The notes under the pieces were generated by a model, which saw nothing but the letters and a program-made list of their open reading frames with translations, ran no database searches and was not told where the DNA came from. Shown in pieces: positions 20,140 through 29,819 of a stretch of 41,281 nt of DNA (position 1 is the stretch's first letter; every line of letters starts with the position of its first letter). The stretch is from Prochlorococcaceae cyanobacterium ETNP18_MAG_14. Its GTDB lineage: Bacteria > Cyanobacteriota > Cyanobacteriia > PCC-6307 > Cyanobiaceae. The position numbers and the translations under genes are program-made. The stretch is from contig JASLWC010000008.1 in the NCBI GenBank assembly GCA_030741055.1, positions 1-41,281 of the forward strand, in the 5' to 3' direction.

Positions 20140-20767
20140 GCGATGAAATAATTACAGCCTTAACAACAGAGCCCTACGCCACATTTTCAATGCATTTAAT
20201 ATCGCCGGAGCATATACTTCAATAAGAACATTTCGAATTAATTACACCTAGGCTCTTGTCATAGTCTCTTAAAAGCACTTCAATATCCATAGCCAAACAT
20301 CAAAGATCGAGCGTGATAGACCAGCCAGAAACAATACCTATACAGGCGAAACCAAGCAAAGAGAATGCAAAGCAAAAGCCAGCAACCAAAATTCATACAG
20401 CCCGTCAAAATAGCCAAGCATGACTTCCATCCCTCCTCAGTCGCATGACAATTATAATTTACTTTATAACTACCATCCAAAACAAATTATAACAGCAAAA
20501 CTGACCAAGCAAGCCGCGAGCATCAATCAGACGAATTAGCCGACTCTGACTTAACAATAGACCTCGAATAGGTAATTGCAAAGTATTTTTGAATCTAATA
20601 TATAATCGACTTTTCACCCTTAATTACTACGTCTTTCCTTCGGACCCAATTACAAGTTGAATTTCCATCAGGCATCTAATAACTGCAACTTTTAACTATC
20701 GTTTTTAACTCAACCAGCAACTTAAACTTAAGGCCAAGTATTTGTTGCAATCTGCTGCAAACATTAT

Positions 20768-21565
20768 CTATCTATCAAGAGCTGCTTGATCTACCCAAAG
20801 TGAAACCCGAGGATGATTGCGCAACCAACTGGCCGGCAACTGATCACTACATGGCGACTCAAGCAATTGCTTGAGGATCTCTGCCTTGGCTTTACCAGTC
20901 ACAATCAGATAAATCTCATCAGCCGCAAGAATTTCTCGCAGGCCAAGCGTGAGTGCCTGAGATGGCACCTGGCTGGGATCACCATCAAAAGCAGCTGCAT
21001 TCTGTTGCTGGGTGGACTCCGACAACGACACCACCCGACAAGAGGCATCAGGGCCGCAGGGAGGCTCATTGAAGCCCACATGGCCATTACTCCCTAGGCC
21101 CAACAGCTGCACACCAACACCACCAAAGCTCTGCAACTGATCCGCATAGCGGCAAGCCTGCTGCTCTGGATCAGCCGCCCTTCCATCGGGAAGATGCACC
21201 TGCTCCGCAGTTAACTGCAAAGGCTCTCCAAGATGACGCGCCATATAGGCCGCAAAGCTGCGCCTATCAGTTGCCCCCAAGCCCACGTACTCATCGAGAT
21301 TGAAGCTGCACCACCCCTGACGCAAATCCTCCCGCTCATCAGCTGGCCAACGCTGCACACGGGCCACCAGTTCGACATAGATGGGCACCATCGTGCGCCC
21401 AGTGGCCAAACCAAGCGGCTTAGGGGCCTTTTCCCCCAACCGCTGCTGTAGGCGCTCCTCAAGGGCATCAACAACTGCATCCACAAGGCTTGGCAGGTCA
21501 TGCCGCACCGTGATCGTGCTCGCGAACCCTTGCTCAGAGGCGACAGAAGGCCGCAAAGATTTCAA
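20768..21565 (-). CDS. nagB: Glucosamine-6-phosphate deaminase / 6-phosphogluconolactonase family
   Basis: LGLATGRTMVPIYVELV, FNLDEYVGLGATDRRSFAAYM, LLGLGSNGHVGFNEP, IYLIVTGKAKAEIL. Confidence 0.88.
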   Translation of the reverse strand: MKSLRPSVASEQGFASTITVRHDLPSLVDAVVDALEERLQQRLGEKAPKPLGLATGRTMVPIYVELVARVQRWPADEREDLRQGWCSFNLDEYVGLGATDRRSFAAYMARHLGEPLQLTAEQVHLPDGRAADPEQQACRYADQLQSFGGVGVQLLGLGSNGHVGFNEPPCGPDASCRVVSLSESTQQQNAAAFDGDPSQVPSQALTLGLREILAADEIYLIVTGKAKAEILKQLLESPCSDQLPASWLRNHPRVSLWVDQAALDR

Positions 21566-23002
21566 TCAGCTCGCTCCCATCGTCTCAACCCCTTCAGGCT
21601 GACCAGAGCGCAGCAGAAGGGCCAAAGAGGGGTTTTGTAGCTGCCGATAGGGAACAATCTCAGCGCCTCGGTAGTAGTGATTGAGGATTTGGCGGAAATC
21701 TGCACCCCTTTGCGCCAGGCCATGGGCACCCCACTGACTCATGCCAACGCCATGACCAAAACCCTTGCCAGTAGCAAGCAACATCAACGGCTTACGAGGC
21801 GGACGTTGCGTTGAGCGAACAGATAGAGGCGGCAACGGCGGCGGCGGACTCAGACCAAGGGAACCGACGTTTGCACTGATGCTGGTAGCAAGCACGGTCT
21901 CACCTGTTGCTCCATCACGCCAAGACCCCATCAACTGCGTTCGATGGCCAGAAGTTGAGCGTGATCCAAGGCTGTGGGCAAACCGTGAATGCAGAGCACC
22001 TGAAACAGGTGGCACAGACTTCGAAGCAAGCATTTCAAAACGCACCCAGGTGCTTTTCAAGCCCAAACGACGGCGGAGATCCTTGCCACTGAGTACCAGA
22101 TCACCACGAGGCCCTCGCACACGAGCCTTAAGAATTCTGCCCGTGTCAGTGGTGCGCAGCACCTCAATGCTGCTCAATCCACCAGTTTCACGAAACGCTA
22201 CTAGCAGCTGATGAGGTTCAAACCACACATCCCACTGATGTGCAGGGCTGTGTTGATCGTGATCCGGCACGCTGATCAGATAAGGCAGCTGTTTTGTCCA
22301 TACCGCCCCGCTGGCTTCTGTTGCACCCCCAGAGCTGCTGTGAAAGACAGCATCGATCAACTTGCCGCCATAGGCCAATACCAACGAATGGGTGCTTTCG
22401 ACCGCCTTCAGGGTGTTAGCGGTTTCAGATTCCACTCCGCGATACACCTGACTGGAAACGGTGGCCTTTACGTCAAAACCACCTGCTTTGCCATGCTGAG
22501 CTAGGGCATAGGTGCGAGCGGCCACCGCCTGTGCCTGAAGTGCAGCCAGCGGCCAAGATTCCGGCATCTCACTGCCAACCACACTGACTAGGTAGTCCTC
22601 AACGCGGAGGTGGTTGACCACCTGCAAACCCGCACCAACAGATCGAACCCTCAACTCACCGCGATAACGACGCCTGCCCAGCCATATCCCACGTTTGTCC
22701 TCACTGCGAACCCTTATCTCACTCCCTAATGCAAGGGAAGCCCGTACTCGCGAACGCCCCTCAAGAGTCAACTGCAGCTGCCCATGCTGCTTGCGAACCG
22801 ATAGAGCCTTAAGCCTCTGCTCACCAGAACCCAAGCCTGTAACAAACAAAGGCTGCTCAGCATCAGCCCGCAGCCGTAGCTCCAATGCTTCCATCACCAG
22901 CACCCGCATCACCGGCTCCTGGGCAGCAATCACCTGGGCAGCGGGGCTGGCGATCAACCCGCCAACCAACCCCAAAGCCCATATCGGCGATGCCAGACCC
23001 AA
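21566..23002 (-). CDS. SpoIID/LytB-domain protein
   Basis: VNHLRVEDYLVSVVGSEMPESWPLAALQAQAVAARTYALAQ, FHSSSGGATEASGAVW, GKGFGHGVGMSQWGAHGLAQRGADFRQILNHYYRGAEI. Confidence 0.9.
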   Translation of the reverse strand: MGLASPIWALGLVGGLIASPAAQVIAAQEPVMRVLVMEALELRLRADAEQPLFVTGLGSGEQRLKALSVRKQHGQLQLTLEGRSRVRASLALGSEIRVRSEDKRGIWLGRRRYRGELRVRSVGAGLQVVNHLRVEDYLVSVVGSEMPESWPLAALQAQAVAARTYALAQHGKAGGFDVKATVSSQVYRGVESETANTLKAVESTHSLVLAYGGKLIDAVFHSSSGGATEASGAVWTKQLPYLISVPDHDQHSPAHQWDVWFEPHQLLVAFRETGGLSSIEVLRTTDTGRILKARVRGPRGDLVLSGKDLRRRLGLKSTWVRFEMLASKSVPPVSGALHSRFAHSLGSRSTSGHRTQLMGSWRDGATGETVLATSISANVGSLGLSPPPPLPPLSVRSTQRPPRKPLMLLATGKGFGHGVGMSQWGAHGLAQRGADFRQILNHYYRGAEIVPYRQLQNPSLALLLRSGQPEGVETMGAS

Positions 23003-23104
23003 TCAACCTGTTCAACGAGGCAGTTCAGTGTGCCCCGATGAAAGCGACTAGGCCAGAGGGGCTAACCCCAGCCATGGCAGCATGGTCTTTGGCAGTACAA
23101 GACC

Positions 23105-24061
23105 GTGCAGGTCACCTTTCTCGGCACCAGCTCGGGCGTACCAACACGAGCCCGCAACGTTTCTGCAGTGGCCCTGCGGCTGCCGCAACGTGCCGAGTTG
23201 TGGCTATTTGATTGCGGAGAAGGCACCCAGCACCAATTCATACGCAGTGACCTACGTCTTTCCCAACTAAGGCGGGTGTTCATCACCCATATGCATGGCG
23301 ACCATGTTTTTGGTCTGCCCGGTCTTTTGGCCAGCCTCGGTCTAGCTGGCAATAGCAAGGGAGTTGATCTCTACGGCCCTGATCCCCTTGAAAACTACCT
23401 GCAAGGCGTGTTGCGCAATAGCTCCACGAGGATCGGATACCCCCTCAAAGTGCATCGCGTGCAAGAAGCCGCGAATCAGCACATGGTTTTGTTTGAGGAC
23501 AAAGACATCCTGGTGCGCTGCACCACGCTCACCCATCGAGTGCCGGCTTACGCCTATCGAATAGAGCAAAAACCTAGACCAGGCCATTTCGATCTAGAGC
23601 AAGCCCAGGCCCTAAACATTCCACCAGGCCCTATCTATGCCGCGCTGAAACGCGGTGAAAATGTGCACCTTGATGATGGTCGCGTAATTGATGGCCGCGA
23701 ATTCTGCGGACCGGATCGCCCCGGAGCAAGCATCGTTTACTGCACCGATACGGTGTTTTCCGAGGCTGCTGTTGCTCTAGCTAAAGGCGCGGACCTTCTG
23801 ATTCATGAAGCAACCTTCGCCCATGCAGAAGCCGAAATGGCTTACCAGCGACAACACTCCACCAGCACCATGGCAGCCCAGACAGCCGCTGAAGCAGGAG
23901 TGGGTCAGCTAGTGCTGACTCACCTCAGTCCTCGCTATGCCCCAGGCAATCCGCTCACACCAAATGACCTGCTGAAAGAGGCTCAATCGATCTTCCCAAA
24001 CACCATCCTTGCCAAGGATTTCCTCAGCCTTGAGGTTGCTCCAAGCTGCAACAGTTCTTGA
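23105..24061 (+). CDS. rnz: Ribonuclease Z
   Basis: [77 protein letters not shown] start. Confidence 0.95.
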   Translation: MQVTFLGTSSGVPTRARNVSAVALRLPQRAELWLFDCGEGTQHQFIRSDLRLSQLRRVFITHMHGDHVFGLPGLLASLGLAGNSKGVDLYGPDPLENYLQGVLRNSSTRIGYPLKVHRVQEAANQHMVLFEDKDILVRCTTLTHRVPAYAYRIEQKPRPGHFDLEQAQALNIPPGPIYAALKRGENVHLDDGRVIDGREFCGPDRPGASIVYCTDTVFSEAAVALAKGADLLIHEATFAHAEAEMAYQRQHSTSTMAAQTAAEAGVGQLVLTHLSPRYAPGNPLTPNDLLKEAQSIFPNTILAKDFLSLEVAPSCNSS

Positions 24062-24130
24062 TTACAAGCGTTTTAGATCCCGCTCCGTGATACAAAATGT
24101 TGTCGCTTCTGTCAGTATCTGGCGTCTTAC

Positions 24131-24646
24131 ATGGCCTCTCTCTTTGTATCCCTGGGACGGTCCCTGGTCAAACTATTGATCGTTTTGCCCGTATTAATTG
24201 GCCTGAGCATCAGCTCTCCAGCCATGGCTGCCCAATGGGATGCCGAGACTCTCACCGTTCCCGCAAGCCCAGGCGGACAACAGGTGACCTTCAGCGAGGC
24301 AGACATCAAGGCAGGCAGCAAGCTGTTCAAAGGCAACTGCGGCACCTGCCATAACGCTGGCATCACTAAGACCAATCAAAACGTTGGTCTCGACCCTGAA
24401 ACTCTTGCGCTGGCAACACCTGCCCGTGACAACGTTGATGCCTTAGTCGCCTTCATGAAGGATCCTTCGTCCTTTGACGGCGAATACAGCATTGCTGACA
24501 CCCACCCCAGCACAAGCAGCAGTGACATCTTTGTTCAGATGCGCAATCTCAACGACGATGAACTCAGCCAAATAGCTGGTTATATCCTCACCGCTCCGAA
24601 GGTGATGGGTCCCAACCAGTGGGGCGGTGGAAAGATCTACTTCTAG
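24131..24646 (+). CDS. psbV: Photosystem II cytochrome c-550
   Basis: Signal peptide, CGTCH heme motif in GSKLFKGNCGTCHNAGITKTNQNVGLDPETLALATP, C-terminal GPNQWGGGKIYF. Confidence 0.95.
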   Translation: MASLFVSLGRSLVKLLIVLPVLIGLSISSPAMAAQWDAETLTVPASPGGQQVTFSEADIKAGSKLFKGNCGTCHNAGITKTNQNVGLDPETLALATPARDNVDALVAFMKDPSSFDGEYSIADTHPSTSSSDIFVQMRNLNDDELSQIAGYILTAPKVMGPNQWGGGKIYF

Positions 24647-24671
24647 ATCCCGTAGATCCCGCTCAAGAATC

Positions 24672-24709
24672 TAAAAAAGGATCTCAGCCAATGCTGGGGT
24701 CCTTTTTTA
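24672..24709. terminator. Bidirectional rho-independent terminator between convergent psbV and hypothetical gene
   Basis: AAAAAAGGATCTCAGCCAATGCTGGGGTCCTTTTTT: A-tract/T-tract flanked hairpin (GGATCtCAGC / GCTGgGGTCC). Confidence 0.85.
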
Positions 24710-25147
24710 TGCAGAAATCGAGCCTGGCAGGAGATTTGTGGGGTGCTTCGAATGTGGCTTACGGCTATACCACCACTCCTGCAGACACGGTGTAAAACGC
24801 TGAGAGAAGAGTGTAAGTACGGTGGATGTGGGCTTGGAGCCTGGCTGTAGCAGCTCTACCGCATAGGAAGGGCAACGCCGGGCTGCTAAATCAGCAACAA
24901 AACGACTACCCACGCGCCGCCAACTTGGCTCCCTAGTCCGCCAGGCAAGCCGAGAACAAGGCCACGGCAGTTCCTGGCGATCAAACAAACGACAACAAGG
25001 GCCGATCACACGAAAGCTGTATTGCCCACCAGGGCTGGTATTTATGCTGCCGTGCTCAAGCAGAACATCGACATCAGCTCTGGCAAGGACCACAGAAATC
25101 CGATTTACAACAGAGCAATCACCGTCGCCAAGACAGCAAAAAGCCAC
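24707..25147 (-). CDS. Cys/Arg-rich hypothetical protein (146 aa)
   Basis: Intact ORF downstream of the ferredoxin gene, ending at the terminator; no family recognised. Confidence 0.5.
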   Translation of the reverse strand: MAFCCLGDGDCSVVNRISVVLARADVDVLLEHGSINTSPGGQYSFRVIGPCCRLFDRQELPWPCSRLAWRTREPSWRRVGSRFVADLAARRCPSYAVELLQPGSKPTSTVLTLFSQRFTPCLQEWWYSRKPHSKHPTNLLPGSISA

Positions 25148-25215
25148 CTGCTGAGGGTGGCTGATGAGATCTCGACCCGCAAGACCTGGTCAAAAGCTGA
25201 CGAATGCCTTAAAGG

Positions 25216-25515
25216 CTAATAAAGCTCTTCTTCAGCATGGGTCTTGATGGTGCAGTCAGAGGTTGGATAGGCGACGCAGGTCAGCACAAAGCCAGCCTCC
25301 AGCTGATCATCGTCAAGGAAACTCTGATCAGATTGGTCCACTGAACCAGATGTGATCTTACCTGCACATGTGGAACAAGCACCGGCACGACAGGAGAAAG
25401 GCAGATCGATGCCCTGCTCTTCTGCAGCATCGAGGATGTAGCAATCATCAGCGACCTCAATGGTCTTGTTCAGGCCCTCTGACTGACTTGTCAGGGTGAC
25501 TTTATAGGAAGCCAT
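25216..25515 (-). CDS. petF: Plant-type [2Fe-2S] ferredoxin
   Basis: [99 protein letters not shown]; the CxxxxCxxC...C cluster is present. Internal ATG at 25515 preferred. Confidence 0.96.
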   Translation of the reverse strand: MASYKVTLTSQSEGLNKTIEVADDCYILDAAEEQGIDLPFSCRAGACSTCAGKITSGSVDQSDQSFLDDDQLEAGFVLTCVAYPTSDCTIKTHAEEELY

Positions 25516-25677
25516 GGAATGGATGGAAACGCATAGAAATCCAGAAGTAGGAACCCCTGGATCGCTCCTTCTTACACCGGATAAGCACAATTGCAGAGTG
25601 TTCTTGCCGGCTACCGGGTCAAGGCCAATCAAACAACGGCCACTGATAACTTTAGCTTATGGATTTTTCTGCCAACG

Positions 25678-26586
25678 TCAGCTTCTGCAAACATCTAATA
25701 ATCCCCAGCGACCCTGCGCAGTTAGATGGCTCACGCGCCATCCCAGCGCCTCCAAAACAGCCGTGAGCCTTGGCGCCTGATCCACAAGCAAACCACTTAG
25801 CAAAGCTCGGCCCTTAAAGCTCAACAACCGATCAAAGCTTGGTGCTAAGGCCTCAATCACAGGCGCCAGGATGTTACAAAGAAGTAGATCGGCAACTTCT
25901 CCCTGCAGCAGTGATTCCAGGACGTCCACTGAGCCGAGGGCGACCCGTAAATGCTCTGAATTGAGACCATTGAGCGCTGCATTCTCTCTCGAGGCTGATA
26001 CCGCCAAGGAATCGGTGTCAGCAGCCACTACCTGCCTAGCTCCAAGGCCAATTGCTGCTAAGCCCAGCACCCCACTGCCACAGCCAAGATCCGCCACCAT
26101 CAAACCCTGAGGGGGATGCCTCTCCAACGCCTCCAGGCAAAGGCGAGTAGTTGGGTGACTACCAGTGCCAAAAGCACTACCAGGATCGATGCGTAGAACC
26201 AAGCGATCGCTGTGCTCCTGCGGTACGTCCAACCAAGCAGGCAAGATCAATAAATGCTGCCCAACCGGGTCGGGTTGCCAATGTTTTTTCCAACTCAAGC
26301 TCCAGTCTTCATCTGCAACCTGGCACCAAATAGGGGAGGCCAATGTGAGTCCAAAGGTTTCTGCTAAAGGCCTCAGGCTGACCACCAGCTGTTCTCTATC
26401 CGAATCAGACCACTCAGAAGACGGCAACCATGCCAACAGAGTTCGTTCAGCAGGCCTCTCTGGTAGATGTTGCAGAGCAACTCGATATAAGCCCAGATCT
26501 GTGAGTTTCCAGAGCAGCGACTCTTCCAATTCATCGGTAATGGGCAGCTCAAGACGCCACCAAAGAAGAGGCGAAACAGAATTCAT
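25678..26586 (-). CDS. prmA: Ribosomal protein L11 methyltransferase
   Basis: LVLRIDPGSAFGTGSHPTTRLCLEALE, VADLGCGSGVLGLAAIGLGA, LLLCNILAPVI. Confidence 0.93.
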   Translation of the reverse strand: MNSVSPLLWWRLELPITDELEESLLWKLTDLGLYRVALQHLPERPAERTLLAWLPSSEWSDSDREQLVVSLRPLAETFGLTLASPIWCQVADEDWSLSWKKHWQPDPVGQHLLILPAWLDVPQEHSDRLVLRIDPGSAFGTGSHPTTRLCLEALERHPPQGLMVADLGCGSGVLGLAAIGLGARQVVAADTDSLAVSASRENAALNGLNSEHLRVALGSVDVLESLLQGEVADLLLCNILAPVIEALAPSFDRLLSFKGRALLSGLLVDQAPRLTAVLEALGWRVSHLTAQGRWGLLDVCRS

Positions 26587-26600
26587 TGCACCAACATTGA

Positions 26601-28187
26601 TCAGAGAGTGACCGGATGAGCCTCCTGAATACCATTGATTTGATGAATGGTGGCCAGCAAGCTGGGCGGGATTGGATCGTCGATGCTGAGCACCATCACC
26701 GCATCGCCGCGCACTATGCGTCTACCCACCTGCATCGAGGCGATGTTTACGTTGTGCTCGCCAAGCACTGAGCCCAGGTTGCCAATGATCCCTGGCATAT
26801 CCCGGTGCCTGGTGAACAGCATATGTCGACTGGGCGGCACGTTTACCGGGAATTCATCGATGGTCGTGATGCGCAGATCACCGTCAGCGAATACTGCACC
26901 AGTCACACTGTGACCACCCTGATCACCACGAGTAGTTAGTTGCAAGGACCCACCGGCAAAATCCTTGCTTGTGTCGTCTTTCACCTCAAGTACACGAATG
27001 CCACGGCCTTTAGCTTCTAAGGAGGCATTCACATAATTAATTCGATCACCAAGAGCACTTGTCAACAAGCCCTTTAAAGCGGCAATCACCAGGGGCTGAG
27101 AAGGATGTTGAGCGAACTCCCCTTGAAGGCGAACTTCAAGCTCCTGCAATTGCCCACCAGAAAGCTGGCTGACTAACAGCCCCAGAGTCTCGGCTAACTG
27201 CAAATGAGGCTTTAGCCGCTCCATGATCTCAGCACTAAGGCCAGGGATGTTGACTGCACTACGAGCAGGTAAGCCGAGAAGTACATCGCGAATCTGCTCA
27301 GCGACATCAACAGCCACGTTCTCCTGTGCCTCCGCAGTAGAAGCACCCAGATGAGGCGTAAGAATCAATCTCTCCTTCACAGAGCGCAACGGCGAATCTG
27401 CGGCCAGGGGTTCTTTGGCGTAAACATCTAAAGCCGCTCCACCAATCACTCCTTTAGACACGGCCTCTGCCAGAGCCGATTCATCAACAATGCCACCGCG
27501 GGCACAATTCACCAGCCGTGCTGTGGACTTCATCTTGGCCAGCAATGCAGCATTTACCAAGTTCTCCGTATCAGGAGTGCGCGGCAGGTGCAATGTGACG
27601 TAATCGGCCTGCTCAAAAAGGCCATCCAAGTTGACTAGTCGTACCTGCATCTGTTGGGCGCGATCAGCAGAGATGAAAGGGTCGTAACCGATTACTTCCA
27701 TGCCCATGGCATTAGCGACTCGAGCCACGTGGGAACCGATTTTGCCTAACCCAACTACGCCGAGAACTTTCTTATAAAGCTCATTACCTACATATTTCTT
27801 GCGATCCCAGCCCCCAGCAATAGTGCTGGCATGAGCCTGAGGGACATGGCGAGAAAGCGATAGCAATAAAGCCAGCGCATGTTCAGCCGCTGCAATGGTG
27901 TTGCCCTCCGGTGAATTCACCACCAGAACACCCCGTTCGGTGGCTGTCGGCACATCGACATTGTCGACACCAACGCCAGCGCGACCAATAATGCGCAAAC
28001 GTTCAGCCGCCTTGATCACATCCGCCGTCACCTGAGTACCAGAACGGATCATCAAGGCGTCATAGTCACCAATAATTCCCTTAAGTTCCTCCTGCGACAA
28101 TCCAGCACGCTGATCTACCTGTGCCACTTGAGTGAGGATGTCAATCCCCGACTGGTCAATAGGATCTGAAACCAGAACTTTCGTCAT
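26601..28187 (-). CDS. serA: D-3-phosphoglycerate dehydrogenase
   Basis: MTKVLVSDPIDQSGIDIL, RAGVGVDNVDVPTATERGVLVVNSPEGNTIAAAEHAL, GVVGLGKIGSHVARVA, C-terminal ACT domain. Confidence 0.96.
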   Translation of the reverse strand: MTKVLVSDPIDQSGIDILTQVAQVDQRAGLSQEELKGIIGDYDALMIRSGTQVTADVIKAAERLRIIGRAGVGVDNVDVPTATERGVLVVNSPEGNTIAAAEHALALLLSLSRHVPQAHASTIAGGWDRKKYVGNELYKKVLGVVGLGKIGSHVARVANAMGMEVIGYDPFISADRAQQMQVRLVNLDGLFEQADYVTLHLPRTPDTENLVNAALLAKMKSTARLVNCARGGIVDESALAEAVSKGVIGGAALDVYAKEPLAADSPLRSVKERLILTPHLGASTAEAQENVAVDVAEQIRDVLLGLPARSAVNIPGLSAEIMERLKPHLQLAETLGLLVSQLSGGQLQELEVRLQGEFAQHPSQPLVIAALKGLLTSALGDRINYVNASLEAKGRGIRVLEVKDDTSKDFAGGSLQLTTRGDQGGHSVTGAVFADGDLRITTIDEFPVNVPPSRHMLFTRHRDMPGIIGNLGSVLGEHNVNIASMQVGRRIVRGDAVMVLSIDDPIPPSLLATIHQINGIQEAHPVTL

Positions 28188-28276
28188 GAACAGGCAGGAA
28201 ACTGCAGCACGGCACTGTAGAGATCTACATGCACCAAGCCCTATAGACCACAGAACAGGGTTCAGAATTCAAACTA

Positions 28277-28858
28277 TTGAGGAGTGGCTGCATGGCTGTT
28301 TGCGTTCTTGTTCTCGCCGAAAGAGATCCGGCTGATCAATTGAATCAACAACTAAGGGCAGCAGAAACTCCCCTAGAACGTTGTCAGTTATTACAGCCCG
28401 CAAGCTCACCGACAACCAAAACCGAGCCAGCAGAGCTGAATATCAAGGGTGATGAAGACACCCTTCCATTAACAGACATCGACTCGGTCGAGATGCTTAG
28501 CCCAAAGCTGGCACGCAAAATCCGCCAGAAACGCATGACCTACTGGTTGTTGCCCTTTGGCTTCTTTACCGGTATCGCCATGACGTTAATGACGGATATG
28601 GACACCTTTGCCCGCTACGGCAGCTTGGGTGCATCACTGATCGGCGGCCTACTGGGCCTGATTTCAGGTTGGATGGGAAGTTATGCATCCGCCATGAGTG
28701 TAAAAATCGAGAATTACGATGACGTGCGCATCTTGCGCAATCGCCATGAGCAAGGTCGCTGGCTGCTGCTGCTGGAGACACCTATGGGTACCGATTTACC
28801 TTGGAAATTGCTACGAGAAGCAAATCCTCTCGAGATCACGAGGTTGAGCGAATTGTGA
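28277..28858 (+). CDS. Conserved membrane protein (start may be ATG 28292)
   Basis: Two glycine-rich TM segments (YWLLPFGFFTGIAMTLM, GSLGASLIGGLLGLISGWMGSY). Overlaps the next gene's start. Confidence 0.75.
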   Translation: MRSGCMAVCVLVLAERDPADQLNQQLRAAETPLERCQLLQPASSPTTKTEPAELNIKGDEDTLPLTDIDSVEMLSPKLARKIRQKRMTYWLLPFGFFTGIAMTLMTDMDTFARYGSLGASLIGGLLGLISGWMGSYASAMSVKIENYDDVRILRNRHEQGRWLLLLETPMGTDLPWKLLREANPLEITRLSEL

Positions 28859-29643
28859 TGTTGCCCAGGCAACAGCTGCTCAAAGATTGCAAGGATCCAA
28901 GTGGAATGGAGAGCCTACTGAGACAGGCAGACGAGGTGCTACGCACATGGCAGCCCAGCTGGAGTCCTTTTATTTCCGCCCCACTGCAGGAGGAAGCACT
29001 AAGGGTGTTGAGGCCCCTCACTGATCTGCAATGGCAGGCTGATGGTGGCCATCCCAACGCTGAACGCCAAAGGCTTCGCTGCAGCCGTTGTGAAGATGAC
29101 ACCCACACATCTTCATCAGCAGCCCCAATCCATGGGCTGCTGTTAGAAGGCAACTTCCTGTTTGATCCCGTCAGCCCAACTGACATTCTCAAGGCCCTAG
29201 AGGCCATCGGAGCTCAACAGCAAGACTTGGGGGACATCTGGGTCCGTGGCGACAGAGGCGCTCAAGCACTTTGCACCCCCGAGTTAGCCGCAAAGCTCAA
29301 TGGCTGCTACTGCAAAGTGCGAGAGGTGGAAATCAACTGTGAAGCCGTAGCTGTAGATCTACTGCAACCACCAAGCCAACGGCTAAAGCGCCGACTTAGC
29401 AGCGTAGAAGCCTCCTGCCGGCTAGATGCAATCGCCTCAGCAGGCTTCGGCCTATCGCGAGCAAAGATCGTGAATCAAATCAAAGAGGGTCGTCTTCGCC
29501 TCAACTGGGAACCAATAAGGCAAACAAGCCGAGCCCTTTTGGTAGGTGATCGCCTGCAACTTCAGGATCGAGGCACGCTAGAGGTGCTCGCGCTGGAGAT
29601 GACCAAGCGTCAACGCTGGCGGGTTGAAATGCTGCGTCGCTAA
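28858..29643 (+). CDS. S4-domain RNA-binding protein (photosystem II S4/YlmH-like family)
   Basis: C-terminal S4 domain RRLSSVEASCRLDAIASAGFGLSRAKIVNQIKEGRLRLNWEPIRQTSRALLVGDRLQL. Start at ATG 28858 or GTG 28855, overlapping the upstream TGA. Confidence 0.85.
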   Translation: MLPRQQLLKDCKDPSGMESLLRQADEVLRTWQPSWSPFISAPLQEEALRVLRPLTDLQWQADGGHPNAERQRLRCSRCEDDTHTSSSAAPIHGLLLEGNFLFDPVSPTDILKALEAIGAQQQDLGDIWVRGDRGAQALCTPELAAKLNGCYCKVREVEINCEAVAVDLLQPPSQRLKRRLSSVEASCRLDAIASAGFGLSRAKIVNQIKEGRLRLNWEPIRQTSRALLVGDRLQLQDRGTLEVLALEMTKRQRWRVEMLRR

Positions 29644-29720
29644 AGCTTCGTATCCGTAGGCTGCTAGCTTCGCTGCTTACAAAACAGCCGCTCAAACCTC
29701 ATCTGAAAGAAGGGCCACGC

Positions 29721-29792
29721 GGGCGATTAGCTCAGAGGTAGAGCACTACCTTGACACGGTAGGAGTCACTGGTTCGATTCCAGTATCGCCCA
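29721..29792 (+). tRNA. tRNA-Val (GAC)
   Basis: GGGCGATTAGCTCAGAGGTAGAGCACTACCTTGACACGGTAGGAGTCACTGGTTCGATTCCAGTATCGCCCA folds as a cloverleaf; anticodon GAC; GGTTCGATTCC T-arm. Confidence 0.97.
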
Positions 29793-29819
29793 CTCCCCTT
29801 ACAGAAACAGGAATCATTA

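Noticed and set aside
20280-20480. 66-aa minus-strand ORF rich in Cys/Trp/Phe
   Set aside because: Composition looks like translation of AT-rich non-coding DNA. Not called as a CDS; mentioned only as part of an unexplained gap.
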